64,000 nucleotides of DNA. Source: UBA5448 sp045536965. Its GTDB lineage: Bacteria > Bacillota > Clostridia > Oscillospirales > SIG627. Positions 7,539 through 16,899 of this stretch are shown here, in pieces (position 1 is the first letter of the stretch; every line of letters begins with the position of its first letter). The translations under genes and the position numbers were made by a program. The notes below the pieces were generated by a model. It worked only from the letters and a program-made list of their open reading frames with translations, did not search any database and was not told the DNA's origin. The DNA lies in assembly GCA_045536965.1 (NCBI GenBank), contig JAZSON010000032.1, positions 1-64,000 of the forward strand. Direction: 5' to 3'.

Positions 7539-8789
7539 TTATCCTTGGCGTTTTGCCAGAACGTCTTTTTCGTATGTTTTTACATCGTTTAACCAAGCGT
7601 GTTCGCCGGGAACGCCTTGGCGGTCGCAGTATTCCTGCCAAACAGCACCGAAGGGCAGTGTTTTGAATGCTTCGGTGAGAGCCAACCGTGCGGTGTAATC
7701 ACCGGAAAGTTCAATTTCTTTCCACTGTTTTACCGGTTCGAGCATGGCACGGAGCAGTGCTTTTTGCATGTTGCGGGTGCCGATGACCCAAGCGGCAATG
7801 CGGTTGATGGAAGCATCGAAATAGTCAAGTCCGATATGTGTTCTGTCAAGAAGATCGCCGCGAACCAGCGCCGAAGCGATGGCTTGCAGTTCATCGTCTA
7901 AAATGACAACATGGTCGCTGTCCCAACGGACGGGACGGCTGACATGCAAAAGAAGCTCGCGGCTGAAGAGAAGCAGGGCGGGAATCTTATCCGAGATGAC
8001 TTCGGTGGGATGAAAATGTCCTGCATCAAGGGTGGGAAGAATGCCGCGGGAAATGGCGTATCCCGTGACGAATTCGTTGCTTCCGACGGTGTAACTTTCA
8101 ACGCCGATACCGAACACTTTGCTTTCCAGCGCATCCAGTGCGTAGCGAGGATCAATGGGAGAAGCAAAAATTTCATCGAGCGATTCCATCATGCGGCGGC
8201 GGGGAGCTTCGCGGTCGACGGGAATGTCTTTGTAGCCGTCGGGGAACCAGAAGTTTGTAACGCAGGGGCTTTCCAGCGCTTTACCCATATCAGCGGCGAT
8301 GGCGCGGCAGGCTTTGCAGTGGCGGATCCAGAAATTACGTACCGATTCATCGGCAGAAGAAACGGTAAAACCGGACGCGGCCATGGGATGGGAGAAGCAG
8401 GTGGGGTTGAAATCGAGCCCCATGCCCTTTTCCTTTGCCCAATCAATCCAGGGCGCAAAATCGCAGGTTTCCAATTCATCGAGATCTACTTTGCGGTTGG
8501 TGTCTGCGTAAATGGCGTGGAGATTAAGACGCAGCGGGCCGGGAATGAGAGACATGGCCTTTTCAATGTCTGCGCGCAATTCGGCGGCGGTGCGGGCTCT
8601 GCCGGGATAGTTTCCTGTGGTTTGAATGCCGCCCGAAAGAGATGCATCGTTGAAAAGAAAACCGCTCACGTCATCACCCTGCCAGCAATGGAGGGAGATG
8701 GGGGTTTTAGAAAGCGCGGCAATGGCGGCTTCGGTGTCAATGCCGAGAGCGGCAAACTGTTCTTTGGCGAGAGAATAAGCGTTATTCAT
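7539..8789 (-). CDS. rhaA: L-rhamnose isomerase
   Basis: A cytoplasmic TIM-barrel enzyme that converts L-rhamnose to L-rhamnulose, the first step of the pathway. The 416 residues match the usual RhaA length. The N-terminus (SLHCWQGDDVSGF) is diagnostic. The metal and catalytic region is present as LDAGHFHPTEV and RPVRWDSDHVV. In the family these histidine and aspartate residues hold the divalent metals and take part in the hydride shift. AGGAG stands 6 bases before the ATG. It is the last gene of the operon rhaEW-PHP-rhaB-rhaA, 26 bases after rhaB, and is followed directly by a terminator. Confidence 0.96.
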   Translation of the reverse strand: MNNAYSLAKEQFAALGIDTEAAIAALSKTPISLHCWQGDDVSGFLFNDASLSGGIQTTGNYPGRARTAAELRADIEKAMSLIPGPLRLNLHAIYADTNRKVDLDELETCDFAPWIDWAKEKGMGLDFNPTCFSHPMAASGFTVSSADESVRNFWIRHCKACRAIAADMGKALESPCVTNFWFPDGYKDIPVDREAPRRRMMESLDEIFASPIDPRYALDALESKVFGIGVESYTVGSNEFVTGYAISRGILPTLDAGHFHPTEVISDKIPALLLFSRELLLHVSRPVRWDSDHVVILDDELQAIASALVRGDLLDRTHIGLDYFDASINRIAAWVIGTRNMQKALLRAMLEPVKQWKEIELSGDYTARLALTEAFKTLPFGAVWQEYCDRQGVPGEHAWLNDVKTYEKDVLAKRQG

Positions 8790-8815
8790 ATCTGACTCCT
8801 ATCTGTGTTTGTGGT

Positions 8816-10198
8816 TTAGAGGGCGGAATTGGCGATGATTTTCCGCGCTTCGGTTAAATTTGAAAATGCTGCGGTGGAAAGCATTTGGACAACCAAGTTT
8901 CCAACGGCGGTACCTTCAGAGGGGCCCGTTAACACGGGGAGCTTGGTGGTTTCCTCGGTTAGACGGTTTAAGAAGCGGTTGTTGCATCCGCCGCCCACGA
9001 TATGAATGGCGGAAAATTTCTTTCCGACGATATTTTCAAGTTCTCGGATGCTTTCGGCATAGCTTTCGCTGAGAGAACCGAAGATGACCATGGCCAATTC
9101 GCCGGGGGTCTGCGGTATTTTTTGGTCTGAATTTTTGCAGTAATTTTGAATGGCTTGAATCATGCTTTTGGGGGCAAGGAAAGAATGATCGTTGACATTG
9201 ACGCGGGAGGGGAAGTTGCGATTTTGTTCGGCCATATCCGCCAGTTCGGGATAGGAGTGTACTTCTCCCAGTTCGCGGCGCACCGATTGGATCATCCACA
9301 TGCCCATGATGTTTTTCAAAAAGCGGATTTTGTTTCCGTAACCGCCTTCGTTGGTAAAGCCTGCATCGCGGGCGGCAAGGTCGGTGTTGGGAATGTTGGA
9401 TTCAATGCCGAGGAGCGACCAAGTGCCCGAACTGATGTAGAGAGAACTGTCGTTTTGGAAGGGAACCGATGCGACGGCAGAAGCGGTATCGTGTGATCCG
9501 ACCAGCATGACTTGGGTATCGAATCCGACCTCTTTTTTGACCTCATCCGAAAGATTTCCTACAGGGGTGCCGGGTTTGGTAATGGGTAGAAAGATGTTTT
9601 CGGGGTAACCCATTTTTCGAATCAAGTCAAAATCCCAATCGCCGCTTTTCACATCCAACATTTGCGAGGTGCTGGCAATGGTGTATTCGCACATTTTTTT
9701 GCCGGTCAAAAGGAAGTTGAAATAATCGGGTAAGAAGAGAAGGTTTTTCGCTTTTTCCAGCATTTCGGGTGAAGTGGTGCGGATGGCCTCCAGCTGACAG
9801 AGGGTGTTGAAAACAGCCTCTTGGATGCCTGTGCGTTGATAAAGCTCGTCGGAAGAAATTTTGTTCTGAATCTGTGCGATCATACCATCGGTACGGCTGT
9901 CGCGGTATCCCACGGCATCGCCGATGGGACGGTCGGCTTCATCCAGCAGGACAAAGTCCACGCCCCAGGTATCGATGCCCATAGAACAGGGGATCATACC
10001 GACGTCGGCGCATTTTTTCATACCTGCTACAATTTCTTGTTTCAGTGCATCGAGATTCCAGCACAGATGGCCGTTTTTTTCTTCCAAACCGTTTCTGAAA
10101 CGGTGGATTTCTTTAAGTTGCAGCTTGTTGTCTTCGAGCCAGCCGATGATGTGTCTGCCACCCGAAGCACCAATGTCGATTGCGAGATAATATTCCAT
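8816..10198 (-). CDS. rhaB: Rhamnulokinase
   Basis: Phosphorylates L-rhamnulose at O1 with ATP. The 460 residues form the FGGY sugar-kinase fold. The phosphate-binding start is AIDIGASGGRH, and the substrate loop MGIDTWGVDFVLLDE contains the likely catalytic aspartate. ISSGTWSLLGIE and the adenosine motif VGGGCNNRFLNRL follow in order. GAGGAG precedes the ATG. It lies 24 bases after the PHP-domain gene and 26 bases before rhaA, so translation of this operon is tightly packed. It is typical of its family with no anomaly. Confidence 0.95.
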   Translation of the reverse strand: MEYYLAIDIGASGGRHIIGWLEDNKLQLKEIHRFRNGLEEKNGHLCWNLDALKQEIVAGMKKCADVGMIPCSMGIDTWGVDFVLLDEADRPIGDAVGYRDSRTDGMIAQIQNKISSDELYQRTGIQEAVFNTLCQLEAIRTTSPEMLEKAKNLLFLPDYFNFLLTGKKMCEYTIASTSQMLDVKSGDWDFDLIRKMGYPENIFLPITKPGTPVGNLSDEVKKEVGFDTQVMLVGSHDTASAVASVPFQNDSSLYISSGTWSLLGIESNIPNTDLAARDAGFTNEGGYGNKIRFLKNIMGMWMIQSVRRELGEVHSYPELADMAEQNRNFPSRVNVNDHSFLAPKSMIQAIQNYCKNSDQKIPQTPGELAMVIFGSLSESYAESIRELENIVGKKFSAIHIVGGGCNNRFLNRLTEETTKLPVLTGPSEGTAVGNLVVQMLSTAAFSNLTEARKIIANSAL

Positions 10199-10222
10199 GT
10201 AAATTCTCCTCGATGATTCGAA

Positions 10223-11488
10223 TTAAAGATTTGTAAAATGGGCGACCCGTTCGTCTATTTTCGGGAATTTTTCCATGGTTTTTTTGGAAAACATTCCTTC
10301 GTCAAGCGAGCGGGAAACCGCGTTTTCATGTCCTATCAGCGCATAGGTTGCGGTGCGCAAATGGAAATAAGCGGGATCGTCGAGCGCGGCGCAGATGAAA
10401 GATTGTCGGGGAGAGTTGATGTCCTCACCGCTGATTTGGAAAAGATTGTAACGACGGCAGTAGTTCATTACAAGCGCAAGCTGTTCGCGGGTGTTGCGGG
10501 TAGGCATATAGGTGACGGCATTGAAGCCAAGGACAGGCAGTTCTTCAAAGAGCAGGGGCAGGTAACTGTCCTCAAAGGCTTGTGTTTTTTTGTCACCCGT
10601 GACCGAATTGCCCACATCTCCCAGATAGGCGTATGCCGCAATCGCACCCACTTCGGCCGCTTTTTTTGACCATTCGCGTACCGAAGGACATTCATCGGTG
10701 GCGGGAATGTAGAATTTTTCGACCAAGTGAGATTTCAGTATGCCGAGAATATCGTAGGGATAGATGTATTCGGGTGCCGATAAAAGCTTATCACGCAGAG
10801 AATCGGCGATGGGCATTCCGAGCGTGTCGGACAAAAAGTCGCAAAGGTCGCTTCTTTGGGGACGGAGGGCGCATAATTTTAATGCAAGCGCAAATAAAAG
10901 ATGTCTTTCGGTGACACTGCCGCCTTCTGCAAAGCAGGAAAGAGGCAAAACGTCTTTGTCGAAATCAAGTGTCACACCACTCGGCGCAATCAGTTGGGTG
11001 ATGTTTTCGCACATCTTGCGGTTGCGGCGGTTTCTTGCTTCCCGATAGGGGGCAAACCAGTCATTGAGCGCCTCAATGTGTTCGTGGCTGACACCGTGCA
11101 TGGCGACATACGCAATCGATTTTTGATCGGGATTGTTGATGCGCTTTCCGCAAAGGCGTGTGTCTTCCATATTCACGCGGCATTCCATACCGATGGTGGC
11201 GGCGATGCCAAGGATTTTACCCGCTTCCAAAAATTCACGGGCGCCTGCGATGGAATCGTGATCCATGATGCCTGCTGTGCAAAGCCCGTTTTTCCATGCC
11301 ATATACATGGCGGCGGAGGGGGAGTAGGGTGAGAAAGAATAAATGGTGTGAATGTGATTGTTTACGCTGTTGCTTTCGCTGTCTTTTTTGATCTCTCCGC
11401 GATCAATGCGGGCTTTGATGTCACGCAGAGCCGCAAGCCGCTGGGCAGCGGTGGGCAAATTGAGAGCGGTAAGGTTTGAATCTGTCAT
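10223..11488 (-). CDS. PHP-domain metallohydrolase of the rhamnose operon, function unknown
   Basis: A 421-residue protein with a PHP (polymerase and histidinol phosphatase) domain. It shows His45-x-His47 in NNHIHTIYS, Asp76-His77-Asp78 in GIMDHDSIAG, Glu102 in IGMECRV, His131/His135, and a late GEDINSP segment in place of the usual GxDAH. These are the positions that hold the trinuclear metal centre in PHP phosphoesterases. It lies between rhaEW and rhaB with short gaps and its own AGGAGA, so it is co-expressed with rhamnose degradation. No step of the known pathway needs it. It may remove a toxic phosphorylated intermediate or process a rhamnose-containing metabolite; that is inference. Confidence 0.8.
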   Translation of the reverse strand: MTDSNLTALNLPTAAQRLAALRDIKARIDRGEIKKDSESNSVNNHIHTIYSFSPYSPSAAMYMAWKNGLCTAGIMDHDSIAGAREFLEAGKILGIAATIGMECRVNMEDTRLCGKRINNPDQKSIAYVAMHGVSHEHIEALNDWFAPYREARNRRNRKMCENITQLIAPSGVTLDFDKDVLPLSCFAEGGSVTERHLLFALALKLCALRPQRSDLCDFLSDTLGMPIADSLRDKLLSAPEYIYPYDILGILKSHLVEKFYIPATDECPSVREWSKKAAEVGAIAAYAYLGDVGNSVTGDKKTQAFEDSYLPLLFEELPVLGFNAVTYMPTRNTREQLALVMNYCRRYNLFQISGEDINSPRQSFICAALDDPAYFHLRTATYALIGHENAVSRSLDEGMFSKKTMEKFPKIDERVAHFTNL

Positions 11489-11507
11489 GGTGTTTCTCCT
11501 GTTTTGC

Positions 11508-13445
11508 TTATTTGAGCATCTCTTGGCCGCCGGTCACGGGGATGGCTTGGCCTGTTTCATATTTTTGCTCGATGGCATACAGAATAGCCAGAGCCACGTC
11601 GCGGGGTAAACAACCTCTTCCGAGGGGCACTTTGCTTTCGTAAAATTTACGAACATCTTCGATAGTTTTTGCGCCGGGCACCTTGCCTGCGTTCAAATAC
11701 TGTACAAACAGACCGCGATCGGGGTCGCTCCACAGAGGACCGTCGAGGAAGTTGCCGGGACAAACGGCGTTGCATTTGATGCCGTGGGGAGCAAGTTCAA
11801 GGGCGAAGCTCTGGGTCAGGCCGATGCCGCCGAATTTACTGCCTGCATAGGCAAAGTTTTTGTTGCTGCCCGAGAGACCCGATTTGGAGTTGACCGAGAT
11901 GATGTCGAAAACGGCATCGGGGCAGACCGAACGCTGAATCTTCATGGGAATGCAAGCGTATTTTACACAGAGGAAATACGCGGTGTAGTTCACTGCGGTG
12001 ACCAGATCAAAGTTGGCTTTGGTCATTTCTTCCAAAGGACCCGAGCGGACGATGCCTGCATTGCTGATCAAAACATCCAGACCGCCGAAGCCCAAAACGG
12101 TTGCATCTACCATTGCTTTAACCGATTCTTCATCCGAAACATTGGCGGTGACTGCGATGGCGCGGCCGACACCGTAGCGGTTGCAGAAATCTTCGGCTGT
12201 GGCAGCGGCACCCTCGGCATTCATGTCGGCAATGACGAGGTTTGCACCCTCGTCGGCGAGCTGTTCGGCGATGCCTTTGCCGAAACCTTGGGCGGCACCC
12301 GTGACAAGCACGATCTTGCCCTGCAATCTGCCGCTGACGGCAGAGGCATTGGCTTTGCTGCGGTAGCTTTCGGCTTCCCAGTTTTTAATAAAGTCAGCCA
12401 GCTTGTCTCCCATGGGGCTGTAGCCGCCGTAGAGAGCGGCACCGCGGATAATCTTGATCATGTCATTTAACAGGGAAAGAGCGGTGGAAGCTTCCTTTAC
12501 GGTAAGACCGCAGACGAATACACCTACCCCTGCCAAACCGATGATGCGGGGAAGCGCGCCGAATTTTTCCTTATGCGCAAGGATCTTTTCGGAAGCGTTG
12601 TCGAGAGAATCGAGGAAAAGAGGATTGGCGCCGCAATAGACGATGTGGTCGGGGGTTGCGGGGGTGCAAAGAGGCATGAATGCCTTTTCGTCGGCAGCAA
12701 AGGGAGCGGCTGCGGCTGCAAACAAGACGGTGGCAACCTCGGCAGAGGCGGCTTTTGCATAATGCATACGGAGGGCGGGTGCGGCCGCTACAGCGGCACT
12801 GACATCCGAAACGGTGTTATCCAGTGTGACCGATTGCAGTTTGGCATCGGTTTCTTTGACCAATGCATCGATTCCTTCTACGGTGTCGGCAGAGAAAAAG
12901 ATGCCGTGGTTTTGCAGGATCAGGATATCGGGGCAGGAGCCGTGCTGCTCTTTGTAGGCGGCAATACGTTTACGGCACAAAAGAGAGAGAATATATCCCG
13001 GCTTTTCTTCGGGGATCCAAAGAGCGGCGGGGAAAAGTTCTTTGGCCTTTTGTTCGCCCTCTTTTGAACAGGTCAGGGCGTTAACGGCCGAAGGATGTAC
13101 ATGCAAAACAAAGGTGCGGGGAAGCATGGCGTGCAAAAGCGTTTCGACGCTGGGACGCTTGTCTTCACCCGGAAGTCTTGCGGCCAAAAGATCGCTAAGC
13201 ACTTCGGCTTCGCGGGTCTTTTCATCTTGGCTGTATTTTTTATCCCAAAGGGCTTCCAGTGCGGCGCGGTCGAGTTTTACGAAGTTTTCCGCTTTGGCGC
13301 TTGCCAAGGCACAACCCGAGCCTTTTACGGCAATGACATCGCCCTCTTTGACAGAGGTGTTGCCGCCGCCTGCCAAAACGTAAGCGGGATCGGCGCCGTA
13401 ACGGTTGCTCATTGCAACAAGGGAAGAAAGAATAGAATCGGTCAT
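11508..13445 (-). CDS. rhaEW: Bifunctional rhamnulose-1-phosphate aldolase / short-chain (L-lactaldehyde) dehydrogenase
   Basis: A 645-residue fusion. Residues 1 to about 385 are a class II aldolase that would split rhamnulose-1-phosphate to dihydroxyacetone phosphate and L-lactaldehyde. Its zinc ligands are visible in FVLHVHPSAVNAL and ILQNHGIFF. Residues from about 390 are a short-chain dehydrogenase with the NAD motif VTGAAQGFGKGIA, ISNAGI, a catalytic serine in ISVNSKSG, and YAGSK. In characterised RhaEW proteins this half oxidises lactaldehyde to lactate. CGGAGG lies 6 bases before the ATG, and promoter 13508-13537 reads into it. As the first gene of the operon it completes the pathway with rhaB and rhaA. 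No rhamnose transporter or regulator is in the window. Confidence 0.92.
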   Translation of the reverse strand: MTDSILSSLVAMSNRYGADPAYVLAGGGNTSVKEGDVIAVKGSGCALASAKAENFVKLDRAALEALWDKKYSQDEKTREAEVLSDLLAARLPGEDKRPSVETLLHAMLPRTFVLHVHPSAVNALTCSKEGEQKAKELFPAALWIPEEKPGYILSLLCRKRIAAYKEQHGSCPDILILQNHGIFFSADTVEGIDALVKETDAKLQSVTLDNTVSDVSAAVAAAPALRMHYAKAASAEVATVLFAAAAAPFAADEKAFMPLCTPATPDHIVYCGANPLFLDSLDNASEKILAHKEKFGALPRIIGLAGVGVFVCGLTVKEASTALSLLNDMIKIIRGAALYGGYSPMGDKLADFIKNWEAESYRSKANASAVSGRLQGKIVLVTGAAQGFGKGIAEQLADEGANLVIADMNAEGAAATAEDFCNRYGVGRAIAVTANVSDEESVKAMVDATVLGFGGLDVLISNAGIVRSGPLEEMTKANFDLVTAVNYTAYFLCVKYACIPMKIQRSVCPDAVFDIISVNSKSGLSGSNKNFAYAGSKFGGIGLTQSFALELAPHGIKCNAVCPGNFLDGPLWSDPDRGLFVQYLNAGKVPGAKTIEDVRKFYESKVPLGRGCLPRDVALAILYAIEQKYETGQAIPVTGGQEMLK

Positions 13446-13507
13446 AATAATCCTCCGAATATCCGCAGAAGCGGACAGTATGATTGAATGTGATGGTACT
13501 TTACTGC

Positions 13508-13537
13508 ATTATATCATACTTCCCCTTGGTTCGGCAA
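13508..13537 (-). promoter_or_regulatory. Promoter of the rhamnose operon
   Basis: On the minus strand, TTGCCG (13537-13532), an 18-base spacer, and TATAAT (13513-13508) with an extended TGA just upstream. It is 62 bases before the rhaEW ATG. The extended perfect -10 offsets the weak -35. Confidence 0.65.
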
Positions 13538-13713
13538 GTGCTTTTTGTTCGAGTGTGTTGCAGTTTTTCCTTTTTTGAGGGGATTTTAGCAAAAAAATGA
13601 AAAAGAAAGGTGGAAAATCACATTTGCGCACCACCAAAAACCGCTTTTGAAAAGTATGGTGAAAAGGAATTGAAAAAAGTGCGGCGGAAAGGGGAGAAAA
13701 ATCGTGTCATCTA

Positions 13714-13742
13714 TTGACTTTTTTTTGGAAAAGATATATATT
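13714..13742 (+). promoter_or_regulatory. Promoter of the pot-miaB-mutSL operon
   Basis: TTGACT (13714-13719), 17 bases, TATATT (13737-13742), about 65 bases before the potA ATG. It is the only good promoter seen before the long plus-strand gene run ending at 25174. Confidence 0.65.
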
Positions 13743-13806
13743 GTAAATTGCCGTGATGTGCTCGGTTGCAGGGTTATTTTAAAGCGCGGTAAACGGAGGT
13801 TGAGAG

Positions 13807-15246
13807 ATGACAAACAACAACCCTTCGTCCAAACCCCTTGTCAGATTGGAAAATCTGTGCAAGTCTTTTGACGGGGAGGATGTCCTCAAAAATATAAACT
13901 TGACGATCGACGACAAGGCGTTCGTCACACTTCTCGGGCCGTCGGGTTGCGGGAAGACTACGATTTTGCGCTTGATCGGTGGCTTTGAGACACCGTCGTC
14001 GGGCGCTGTCTATTTTGATGATGAATTTATAAACGATACGCCCCCCCATAAGCGTGCCGTCAATACCGTATTCCAACGGTATGCGCTTTTTCCGCATTTG
14101 AATGTGTTTGAAAATGTGGCGTTCGGTTTGCGTATAAAAAAGGTCCCCGAAAAGGAGATTCGCGAGCAGGTCAAAAGAATGCTTGCTTTGGTCGATTTGA
14201 AGGGATATGAAAACAGACCTGTATCCAAACTGTCCGGCGGTCAGCAGCAGCGTGTTGCCATTGCCCGCGCGCTGGTCAATATGCCCCATCTGCTTTTACT
14301 GGATGAGCCGCTCGGCGCACTTGACTTAAAACTGCGTAAGGATATGCAGCTTGAACTCAAGCGCATCCAGCAGCAGTCGGGTATTACGTTCCTGTATGTT
14401 ACACACGATCAGGAAGAAGCGCTTACCATGTCGGATGTTATCGTTGTTATGAAGTCGGGTACCATCCAGCAGATCGGTTCGCCCCAAGATATATACAATG
14501 AGCCTGCCAACGCGTTTGTTGCCGATTTTATCGGTGAAAGCAACATTGTGGGCGGTATGATGGATGAGGACTACGTTGTTTGTGCACAGGGCGGTGTTTT
14601 CCCTTGTGTTGACAAATGTTTTGGCGACACATTTTTGGTGGATATGGTCATTCGTCCCGAGGATATTGAGATTGTTCCCGCAGAAAAGGGACTTATTTCG
14701 GGCGTGGTCGAAGCGGCTGTATTCAAAGGTGTGCATTATGAAATGACGGTGCACACACCCGCCAACGGATACTGGTTGATCCATTCTACCCAAAGCGCGA
14801 ATGTCGGTGAAACCATCGGAATGTTTGTTGCTCCCGAGAATATTCACGTTATGCGTCGGATGTTCCCTACTGCCGCCAATCATTTGGAGGCCGATCTCCT
14901 TTCGGTAGACGGAGAAACCTGTACCGTATCGCTCAACGGGGTAGAATATACCCTTTCTTACGATGAACAAAAATATTTCGGTGCCGTTGCGGGAGATAAA
15001 GTGCTCTTCTCGCTCGAACCGAAATATATTACGGTTCTCCCCGCCGAGGAAGGGGATTTTGATGCCTACATGGATTCGGTCATATACAAGATCAGCCGCT
15101 ATGAAATGATCGCTGTTTGTGACGACAGACGCTATCTGATTGATGCTGAATATGATGAACAGGTGGGTACAACGGTCGGCATTCGCCTGCAGATGGATTG
15201 CGCTGTACCGCTAGAGCGGATTGTACCGCCGGAGGCGGAAGCATGA
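13807..15246 (+). CDS. potA: Spermidine/putrescine ABC transporter ATPase with long C-terminus
   Basis: ATP-hydrolysing subunit of a polyamine importer. Walker A is LLGPSGCGKTT (residues 43-53), the signature is LSGGQQQR, and Walker B is LLLLDEPLGALD. The Q-loop region AVNTVFQRYALFPH is typical of the PotA/FbpC group. At 479 residues it is about 100 longer than usual PotA. The part after about residue 245 looks like the normal TOBE regulatory domain followed by a second domain, around 375-479. GGAGG lies 7 bases before the ATG. The stop overlaps the potB start as ATGA, so the two are translationally coupled. The extension may sense substrate or anchor another factor; this is inference. Confidence 0.92.
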   Translation: MTNNNPSSKPLVRLENLCKSFDGEDVLKNINLTIDDKAFVTLLGPSGCGKTTILRLIGGFETPSSGAVYFDDEFINDTPPHKRAVNTVFQRYALFPHLNVFENVAFGLRIKKVPEKEIREQVKRMLALVDLKGYENRPVSKLSGGQQQRVAIARALVNMPHLLLLDEPLGALDLKLRKDMQLELKRIQQQSGITFLYVTHDQEEALTMSDVIVVMKSGTIQQIGSPQDIYNEPANAFVADFIGESNIVGGMMDEDYVVCAQGGVFPCVDKCFGDTFLVDMVIRPEDIEIVPAEKGLISGVVEAAVFKGVHYEMTVHTPANGYWLIHSTQSANVGETIGMFVAPENIHVMRRMFPTAANHLEADLLSVDGETCTVSLNGVEYTLSYDEQKYFGAVAGDKVLFSLEPKYITVLPAEEGDFDAYMDSVIYKISRYEMIAVCDDRRYLIDAEYDEQVGTTVGIRLQMDCAVPLERIVPPEAEA

Positions 15247-16046
15247 AGTCGAAGGCGCCGTTGATTCCATACCTTGTATGGATGGTTATTTTCGTCATTG
15301 TACCGCTCGGGTTTGTGGTGTACTACACCTTTACCGATGAAAGCGGCTCTTTCACGCTTGATAACTTTTCCTATGTTGCCAAATACGCGTCCACCTATGT
15401 GTATTCATTGTGGTTGGCTTTGATTTCCACCCTCATTTGTCTTTTGATGTCCTATCCTTTTGCCATGATTTTGGTGCGTACGGGTATGAAGGCGCAGACC
15501 ATGATGATGCTTCTGATCATGATTCCCATGTGGATCAATTTCATCATCCGTATCAATGCCATCGCGTTTTTGCTGGAGGAAAACGGTGTGATCAATAAAC
15601 TGATCACCCTGTTTGGCGGTGAACCGTTGCAGCTTATCCACACCGATTTTGCCGTCGTATTGGGTATGGTGTATAACTATTTCCCCTTTATGTTGCTTCC
15701 CATTTACGCGGTGATGTCAAAGATTGACAAAAGTCTGTATGAGGCATCTGCCGACTTGGGTGGTAACGGGTGGCAGACCCTGCGCCGCGTGACCTTCCCG
15801 TTGAGTTTTCCGGGTATTGTAACGGGTATCACCATGGTATTCGTTCCTGCTGCCTCCACCAACATCATCGCGGGATACCTTGGGCACACCCGTATGATCG
15901 GCGATGTCATTGAAACCACCTTCAAAACCGAGATCAACTATAATGTCGGCTCCACCCTTTCGCTCGTTTTAATGGTTATCATTTTAATCACCATGATCGT
16001 CATGAACCATTTTGACCGCGAAGAGGACGGCGCCATGCTTTTGTGA
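15243..16046 (+). CDS. potB: Spermidine/putrescine ABC transporter permease
   Basis: A 267-residue inner permease with about six membrane helices. It carries the EAA-type cytoplasmic loop of binding-protein-dependent importers (YEASADLGGNGWQTLRRVTFPLSFPGI), which contacts PotA. I chose the ATG at 15243 because MKSKAPLIPYLVWMVIF is the family N-terminus and the codon overlaps the potA stop as ATGA. The frame extends 15 codons further upstream inside potA, but that part is not family-like. Followed by potC, whose ribosome binding site overlaps the end of this gene. Confidence 0.93.
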   Translation: MKSKAPLIPYLVWMVIFVIVPLGFVVYYTFTDESGSFTLDNFSYVAKYASTYVYSLWLALISTLICLLMSYPFAMILVRTGMKAQTMMMLLIMIPMWINFIIRINAIAFLLEENGVINKLITLFGGEPLQLIHTDFAVVLGMVYNYFPFMLLPIYAVMSKIDKSLYEASADLGGNGWQTLRRVTFPLSFPGIVTGITMVFVPAASTNIIAGYLGHTRMIGDVIETTFKTEINYNVGSTLSLVLMVIILITMIVMNHFDREEDGAMLL

Positions 16047-16057
16047 GGAGGGGAAAA

Positions 16058-16858
16058 ATGAAAAAATGGATCTCCCGCACTTACATCGGGTTGGTTTTTG
16101 CGTTTTTGTATTTGCCCATTCTCGTTTTTATTTTCTTTTCGTTTAATGCCGGTACCAGCGGCGGAAAATTTACAGGTTTTTCCCTTCGCTGGTATGAGAT
16201 GCTTTTTCGTGACGAAGCCTTGTTGGGGGCCTTTTTCAACACCCTCCTTATTGCTTTGCTTGCCTCGGTGATTGCTACCGTGCTTGGCACGCTGGCGGCC
16301 ATCGGCATCTTCAATTTGCGGCGCAAAACCAAGACCATCGTACTCAATGTTTCCAATTTGCCCATTTTAAACCCCGAAATTGTTACCGGTGTTTCTTTGA
16401 TGTTGCTCTTTTCTTTTCTGTTCATCGGCGTTCTGGGTGTCAATTTTGGATTTACGACGGTTTTGCTTGCCCACATTCTGTTTAATACCCCCTATGTCAT
16501 TTTGAATGTATTGCCAAAACTGCGTCAGTTCAACATGAGTTTGTACGAGGCGGCGCAGGATTTGGGATGTAAACCGATGGGGGCATTCTTTCGCACGGTG
16601 CTTCCTCAAATCTCTCCCGGTATTTTCGCGGGATTTCTTATGGCGTTTACCTATTCGCTGGATGATTTTATCATCACCTTTTTCACAAACGGCGAATTGG
16701 AGACCCTGCCGACCTATATTTATACCCACATCGGCAAGGGAAAAACCGCGCTCGAATTCAATGCTTTGTCGGCTATTTTGTTTGTCATCGTTATGACACT
16801 TCTGCTTTTGTCCAATTTTGCGGGGCGCGAAAAACGTTCCGTCAAAAAAGAACGTTGA
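16058..16858 (+). CDS. potC: Spermidine/putrescine ABC transporter permease
   Basis: A 266-residue second permease subunit. It has six predicted helices and an EAA loop (YEAAQDLGCKPMGAFFRTVLPQISPGI), and its membrane region FTYSLDDFIITFF is highly typical of PotC. The start is set at the ATG at 16058, which has AGGAGG 7 bases upstream; a GTG at 16043 in the same frame overlaps potB and lacks that spacing. It forms the membrane channel with PotB. The tail is short and basic (GREKRSVKKER), as expected on the cytoplasmic side. Confidence 0.93.
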   Translation: MKKWISRTYIGLVFAFLYLPILVFIFFSFNAGTSGGKFTGFSLRWYEMLFRDEALLGAFFNTLLIALLASVIATVLGTLAAIGIFNLRRKTKTIVLNVSNLPILNPEIVTGVSLMLLFSFLFIGVLGVNFGFTTVLLAHILFNTPYVILNVLPKLRQFNMSLYEAAQDLGCKPMGAFFRTVLPQISPGIFAGFLMAFTYSLDDFIITFFTNGELETLPTYIYTHIGKGKTALEFNALSAILFVIVMTLLLLSNFAGREKRSVKKER

Positions 16859-16899
16859 ATTTTTCCATTTAAACATTCAGTCGAACGAGGAGTCAAAAA

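Larger units (their letters stand above)
13446..13806. other. Divergent intergenic region between rhaEW and potA
   Basis: 361 bases holding two back-to-back promoters, 13508-13537 (minus) and 13714-13742 (plus). The 175 bases between them are purine-rich on the plus strand and contain only very short open frames. A small CCGC/GCGG hairpin lies in the rhaEW leader near 13464. I see no RNA gene and no clear catabolite-repression site. Confidence 0.6.
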
